Assembly: GCA_947455695.1 (NCBI GenBank)
Contig: CANGRN010000022.1
Coordinates: 1-10,416, forward strand
Direction: 5' to 3'
Origin: Alphaproteobacteria bacterium
GTDB lineage: Bacteria > Pseudomonadota > Alphaproteobacteria > Micropepsales > Micropepsaceae
Length of the DNA stretch: 10,416 bases
The notes below the pieces were generated by a model. The model was not told the origin of the DNA, did no database searches, and saw only the letters and a program-made list of their open reading frames with translations. The translations under genes were made by a program, and so were the position numbers. Below, in pieces: positions 6,757 to 10,416 of this stretch; within the stretch, counting starts at the first letter, position 1, and the number at the start of each line of letters is the position of its first letter.

Positions 6757-7772
6757 TTGCGCGTCGTAATATCGGAAAGACCGGATTGGCGGTCACCGAG
6801 CTGGGTTTTGGCACCGCGCCGCTGGGAAACCTGTTCAAACCATTGCCGGATGCAACGGCGCGCGAGACCCTGGCGGCGGCGCAAAGTGCCGGCTTCGGCT
6901 ATTACGACACCGCGCCTTTCTATGGCTTCGGCCTGTCGGAACGGCGGCTGGGCGACAGCTTGCGTTCCCGCAGGGATATTGTGTTGTCCACCAAGGTGGG
7001 GCGGCTGTTGAAGCCCATTTCCGGTCCGGTGGACGAAACCGTCCCGCGCCACGGCTATGCCACGCCCATGCCGTTCGAACCGGTCTATGATTATTCCTAT
7101 GACGCGGTGATGCGCAGCTTTGCCGAAAGCCTGCAGCGGCTGGGCCTTTCGCGCATCGACCTTCTTTATATCCATGACATCGGCCGGCTGACCCATGGCG
7201 ATGCCAACGACGCGCGCATGGCCGAGTTGACCAGGGGCGGCGGTCTGAAAGCACTGGAAGAATTGCGCAGCGCCGGTGCGATTTCCGGTTTCGGCATGGG
7301 CGTGAATGAAATTCCCGCCTGCCTGGAAGTGATGCGCCATGCCCGGCTGGACGTGATCCTGCTGGCGGGGCGCTACACTTTGCTGGAGCAGAACGCGCTG
7401 GATGCGCTGTTTCCGGCTTGCGAGGCGGCGGGCACCGCCATCGTGGTGGGAGGCCCTTACAATTCGGGCATCCTGGCCGTGGGCACCAGGACGGCTGCGC
7501 CACTTTATTACGATTACGAACCCGCGCCGTCCGCCGTGATCGAGAAGGTGCGCAAGATCGAGGCGGTGTGCGACCGCCATGCTGTGCCGCTGGCTGCGGC
7601 GGCGCTGCAATTCCCGCTGGCGCACGGCATCGTTGCCAGCGTCATCCCCGGCCTGGACTCCGCTGCCCGCGTGGAACAGACGATTGCGCTGTATCGCCAC
7701 AAGATCCCCGCCGCCCTGTGGCAGGATTTGCGCAGGGAAAATCTTATCCGCGCCGATGCCCCGATCCCATGA
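6753..7772 (+). CDS. Aldo/keto reductase, D-threo-aldose 1-dehydrogenase (L-fucose dehydrogenase) family
   Basis: A 339-residue cytoplasmic TIM-barrel oxidoreductase that should oxidise C1 of L-fucose, or sugars with the same C2-C4 arrangement, to the aldonolactone with NAD(P)+. The aldo/keto reductase catalytic tetrad is visible: Asp52 and Tyr57 in YYDTAPFYGFGLSE, Lys81 in LSTKVGRL and His141 in DLLYIHDIG. Family-specific blocks include HDIGRLTHGD, ALEELRSAGAISGFGMGVNE, LAGRYTLLEQ (204-213) and GGPYNSGILA (233-242). The start at 6753 overlaps the fucP stop as ATGA, and only a weak AAGG lies upstream, so translation is probably coupled; an in-frame ATG at 6675 lies inside fucP and adds no family sequence. 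It pairs with the lactonase immediately downstream, which would act on its product. Many fucose loci use a short-chain dehydrogenase here instead. Confidence 0.88.
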   Translation: MIARRNIGKTGLAVTELGFGTAPLGNLFKPLPDATARETLAAAQSAGFGYYDTAPFYGFGLSERRLGDSLRSRRDIVLSTKVGRLLKPISGPVDETVPRHGYATPMPFEPVYDYSYDAVMRSFAESLQRLGLSRIDLLYIHDIGRLTHGDANDARMAELTRGGGLKALEELRSAGAISGFGMGVNEIPACLEVMRHARLDVILLAGRYTLLEQNALDALFPACEAAGTAIVVGGPYNSGILAVGTRTAAPLYYDYEPAPSAVIEKVRKIEAVCDRHAVPLAAAALQFPLAHGIVASVIPGLDSAARVEQTIALYRHKIPAALWQDLRRENLIRADAPIP

Positions 7773-8626
7773 TTGTTGACGCCCATCAGCATTTCTGGGA
7801 CCCGGCGCGCGGTGATTATGGCTGGCTGAAGCCGGGCAATCCCATCCACCGCGTGTTTGGCACCGCCGACCTGCGGCCGCTGCTGGTCCAGACCGGGGTG
7901 GACGCGACCATTCTGGTGCAAGCCGCGCCAACCGCCGCCGAGACCGATTACATGCTGGGCATCGCCCGCAAGTCACCCTTTGTGCTGGGCGTTGTGGGCT
8001 GGGTGGATATGCTGGCGCCGGCCGCCTCCGATGAACTTCGCCGTCGTGCCGCAGATCCGCTGTTCCTGGGCGTGCGGCCGATGCTGCAGGATATTCCCGA
8101 TCCGGACTGGATATTGCAGCCGGCGCTGACGCCCGCCTTGAACACCATCGCCGCCGAAGGGTTGGTGTTCGATGCTCTTATCCTCAGCCATCAGCTCGGC
8201 GCTATTGTCGCGCTGGCGTTGCGTCATCCGCAGCTTTCCATCGTGCTGGATCATGCCGCCAAGCCGCCGTTGGGCGATGCCGATGGCATGGGGGCCTGGG
8301 CCAGGGGCATCGAGGCCTTGGCCGCCTTGCCCAATGTCACCTGCAAAGTCAGCGGGCTTCTGACCGAATTGCGCGCGCATGGCAGCCGCGACGATGTGGT
8401 GCGCGCCATCGGCGTGCTGTTCGACCTGTTCGGCGCCGGACGCCTGATCTGGGGCAGCGACTGGCCGGTTCTGACGCTGGCCGGCGATTACCAGGACTGG
8501 TTCGGACTGGCACGCGAAGCGGTGGCGGCCAAGGAATCCAGCGCGGTGCGCGCGGTGATGGGCGACAATGCCATCCGCATCTACCGCCCCGACAAATCGC
8601 GCCTAGGCCGCCATATCCGCGCCTGA
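7769..8626 (+). CDS. Amidohydrolase-family sugar lactonase (probable L-fucono-1,5-lactonase)
   Basis: A 285-residue TIM-barrel hydrolase of the amidohydrolase_2 (COG3618-type) family, typical length 275-300. It opens with MIVDAHQHFWDP, carrying the HxH metal motif (His6, His8). Further family positions are GWVDML, GVRPMLQD, His141 in ILSHQLGA, His162 in VLDHAAKPP, the CKVSGLLTE strand and the catalytic Asp231 in WGSDWPV. In the oxidative L-fucose pathway this family hydrolyses the lactone made by the dehydrogenase to L-fuconate. The ATG overlaps the reductase stop as ATGA and has no Shine-Dalgarno of its own, so production is probably tied to that gene at about equal levels. Alternatives are lactonases for L-rhamnonate, D-galactonate or 4-sulfomuconolactone; the neighbours favour fuconolactone. 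Confidence 0.87.
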   Translation: MIVDAHQHFWDPARGDYGWLKPGNPIHRVFGTADLRPLLVQTGVDATILVQAAPTAAETDYMLGIARKSPFVLGVVGWVDMLAPAASDELRRRAADPLFLGVRPMLQDIPDPDWILQPALTPALNTIAAEGLVFDALILSHQLGAIVALALRHPQLSIVLDHAAKPPLGDADGMGAWARGIEALAALPNVTCKVSGLLTELRAHGSRDDVVRAIGVLFDLFGAGRLIWGSDWPVLTLAGDYQDWFGLAREAVAAKESSAVRAVMGDNAIRIYRPDKSRLGRHIRA

Positions 8627-8644
8627 TTCTGTCGCAAAGCTGCG

Positions 8645-8671
8645 GCCCCCGCGTTACTGTCGCGCCGGGGC
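8645..8671 (+). other. GC-rich hairpin between lactonase and YdbH-like gene
   Basis: In the 59-bp gap a 9-bp stem can form: GCCCC and CGCG at 8645-8653 pair with CGCG and GGGGC at 8661-8671, with a 2-base bulge (8665-8666) and a 7-base loop. It lies three bases before the GGAG ribosome binding site of the next gene and after the lactonase stop. No T-run follows, so a factor-independent terminator is doubtful; it could end or stabilise the sugar operon transcript. Confidence 0.35.
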
Positions 8672-8685
8672 ATGGAGCATCTGAT

Positions 8686-10416
8686 TTGAAACGGCGCTAC
8701 TTGCTTGCTGCAATCCTGATCGGCGTGGCGGTGGTCCTGGTCCTGCTGTGGCTGGCGCGCGCCCTGATCGCAGCCCGCTTTGCCAACAGCTACTTCCGCC
8801 AGCATGGCGTGGAATCGCAGGTGGAAATCGGATCGCTGGGGCTGTCCGGGGTGTCCGGCCGTTTCGTGCTGGGGCCGCAGGCATCCCCTGACATCGCGGC
8901 CGAGCAGATCGAGCTGCATTTCGATCCCCTGCGCTGGATGCCCTATGTGGTCGAAGTGCGCCTGGTCAATCCGGTGGTGCGGGTGCGGCTGGATGCGGAC
9001 GGCAAGCCCAGGCTGGGCTCGCTGCAAAACTGGATCGATTCCCTCCAGAAACAGCAGGGCAAATCGCAATTCGTTTCCGACGACCTGGCCATATCGCTGA
9101 CGGGCCTGCGGCTGCTGCTGACGACACCGGGCGGCGCGCTGGATGTGCGCGGCGACGTCAAGCTGGTGAAGAACTTGCCCCAGACTGCGGCCTTGCGCGC
9201 TCAGCGCGCCTCAATCACCTGGCAGGGCACGCGCGTCGCCTTGCGCGCCGCCGACCTGGCCTTCGACAATGCCACCGGGCATCTGGCGGTACGCTTCCAA
9301 GGCGCCGTTAGCAACGCATCCATATCGGTGCAGGACCTGGATGCGCGGCTGAATGCAGAGAAATTGAAATGGTATTCGGCGGACGGGCGTTTCAACGTCA
9401 CCGCGCCATCGGCCCATCTGCAGCTTTCCACCGCCGCGCTGGCAAGCCTGTCCGCGCCGAAGTTTGATGCGGCGATCAGCAATGCCAGCGTGACGGTGGC
9501 GAACGGCAATGTTCAGGCGCAAGGTGATATCAAGGCCGAAGGCGATGTCGGGATGGCAGCGAACCTGGCCGCGCTGCGTGCCGCCGATCCCGTCCTGGCG
9601 TCCGCCATCACCCAGAACCTGAAGCATCTGCAGATCCGTCTCGCCGGTCACGTTGCCCATCATGGCAAGTCCAGCGAATTTTCGCTCACCGCTCCGATGA
9701 TCGTGACCGGCGCACGGGGCGCCCGGATCAACATCCCGGCGCTGACGATTACCGGCGGCGCCGACAGCCTGAGCGCAGCGCTGGACGCTTCGCTGTCCGG
9801 CCCCGGATTGCCCATGACCCGCCTGACGGCCCGGCGCCTGATGTGGACGGGCGGCGGACTGACAGGCGATGTGGCGCTCAAGACCCGTTTCAACTTCGCC
9901 ATGCTGCGCGGCACGGATATCGCCGCCAATGGCACCGTGTCGTACCAGGACGGCCATTACGCTTTTGCGCCTTCGGCCTGCGCACAAGTTTCGCTGAAGC
10001 AGTTCCGCCCCGGTGCCAGTGATCTGGCGACCGACATGCGCGCTCAGGTCTGTGGCAAGGGACGGCCGCTGATCACCGGCGAGGGCGCCAACTGGAAGCT
10101 GGTTGGAGAAGCGCGCGGCGCCTCCGCCAACCTGCCACTGGGCAATGTGCACGTCGAAAAAGCATCTGCCCGGCTGGCATTGGAAGGCCGGGGTGCGCCG
10201 CTCAAGGGGACGGTCGCGCTTTTGAGCGCTGAACTGTCGGACCGTGTTAAGCCTGTCCGTTTCAAGCCGCTGCTGGGCAGCGGCACCATCACGCTGGACC
10301 GCGGGGTGTGGCGCGGCCGCCTGGCGGTTACCGATCCCAAAAAGATTCCGCTGGGCGAAGTGACATTCACCCACACCCTGGCGACGGGCAGCGGCACCGC
10401 CCATATCAATGCGCCC
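8686..10416 (+). CDS. YdbH/AsmA-like envelope protein, 3' end outside the window
   Basis: An open frame of 577 codons runs to the window edge without a stop. A TTG start at 8686 is chosen because GGAG (8674-8677) lies 8 bases upstream and KRRYLLAAILIG begins an N-terminal anchor (about residues 5-24) with positive residues on the cytoplasmic side. The rest is a long periplasmic, beta-rich repeat chain: IEIHF-like strands, LVNPVVRVRLDADGKPRLGSL (which looks like the AsmA/YdbH N-terminal region) and many alternating hydrophobic strands with NG or DG turns. Two Cys, at about 432 and 456, could form a disulphide. E. coli YdbH (879 residues) and its relatives TamB and YhdP bridge the inner and outer membranes and carry phospholipids. 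In many proteobacteria small YnbE and YdbL genes follow ydbH; that is expected just beyond the edge. TamB or another AsmA-like member is the alternative. It probably does not belong to the sugar pathway. Confidence 0.7.
   Translation, partial: MKRRYLLAAILIGVAVVLVLLWLARALIAARFANSYFRQHGVESQVEIGSLGLSGVSGRFVLGPQASPDIAAEQIELHFDPLRWMPYVVEVRLVNPVVRVRLDADGKPRLGSLQNWIDSLQKQQGKSQFVSDDLAISLTGLRLLLTTPGGALDVRGDVKLVKNLPQTAALRAQRASITWQGTRVALRAADLAFDNATGHLAVRFQGAVSNASISVQDLDARLNAEKLKWYSADGRFNVTAPSAHLQLSTAALASLSAPKFDAAISNASVTVANGNVQAQGDIKAEGDVGMAANLAALRAADPVLASAITQNLKHLQIRLAGHVAHHGKSSEFSLTAPMIVTGARGARINIPALTITGGADSLSAALDASLSGPGLPMTRLTARRLMWTGGGLTGDVALKTRFNFAMLRGTDIAANGTVSYQDGHYAFAPSACAQVSLKQFRPGASDLATDMRAQVCGKGRPLITGEGANWKLVGEARGASANLPLGNVHVEKASARLALEGRGAPLKGTVALLSAELSDRVKPVRFKPLLGSGTITLDRGVWRGRLAVTDPKKIPLGEVTFTHTLATGSGTAHINAP

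Noticed and set aside
5464..7976. Two long minus-strand open frames opposite fucP and the aldo/keto reductase
   Set aside because: Low-complexity His/Arg/Gln/Gly-rich translations with no domain; the plus strand carries clear transporter and reductase motifs.
9211..10404. 397-codon minus-strand open frame at the right edge
   Set aside because: It is opposite the YdbH-like frame, is Arg/Gln/Gly-rich and has no signal or domain; the plus frame has a ribosome binding site, membrane anchor and continuous coding to the edge.

Overview
The window is GC-rich, densely packed DNA with high-GC third-position codon use, GTG and TTG starts beside ATG, and several exported or periplasmic proteins. It fits a Gram-negative, probably alphaproteobacterial chromosome. 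The large AsmA-like envelope protein and the cytochrome-linked quinoprotein support a Gram-negative, but the sequence alone does not fix a genus.

Layout. On the minus strand, reading right to left from 3879, lie a sugar mutarotase (3538-3879), a small exported CHRD-domain protein (2923-3459), a large periplasmic cytochrome c/PQQ beta-propeller dehydrogenase (810-2903) and, after a 133-bp gap, an unrecognised exported protein that leaves the window at base 1 (1-676). On the plus strand, diverging from the mutarotase across only 61 bp, is an operon: UxaA-family dehydratase (3941-5443), FucP-type sugar/proton symporter (5497-6756), aldo/keto reductase of the D-threo-aldose 1-dehydrogenase (L-fucose dehydrogenase) family (6753-7772) and an amidohydrolase-fold sugar lactonase (7769-8626). 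The last three are joined by ATGA stop/start overlaps. After 59 bp a TTG-started YdbH/AsmA-like envelope protein begins (8686) and runs off the right edge.

How the genes work together. The divergent cluster reads as an oxidative, non-phosphorylating route for L-fucose or a stereochemically related sugar such as D-arabinose or L-galactose. FucP imports the sugar, the mutarotase interconverts its anomers, the reductase oxidises C1 to the lactone, the lactonase opens it to L-fuconate, and the UxaA-type enzyme is the only candidate in the window to dehydrate it to 2-keto-3-deoxy-fuconate. The usual enolase-superfamily fuconate dehydratase is absent. The content resembles the Campylobacter jejuni fucose locus, recalled from general knowledge. 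Enzymes that finish the pathway and a transcriptional regulator are not in the window.

The CHRD/quinoprotein pair sits directly behind the mutarotase, 78 bp downstream on the same strand. That gap holds two perfect 10-bp palindromes with a TTGACA box between them, the best candidate control region here. A second structural signal is a two-part hairpin between the dehydratase and fucP whose 3' arm covers the fucP ribosome binding site. No RNA gene, mobile element, CRISPR array or integration scar was found.
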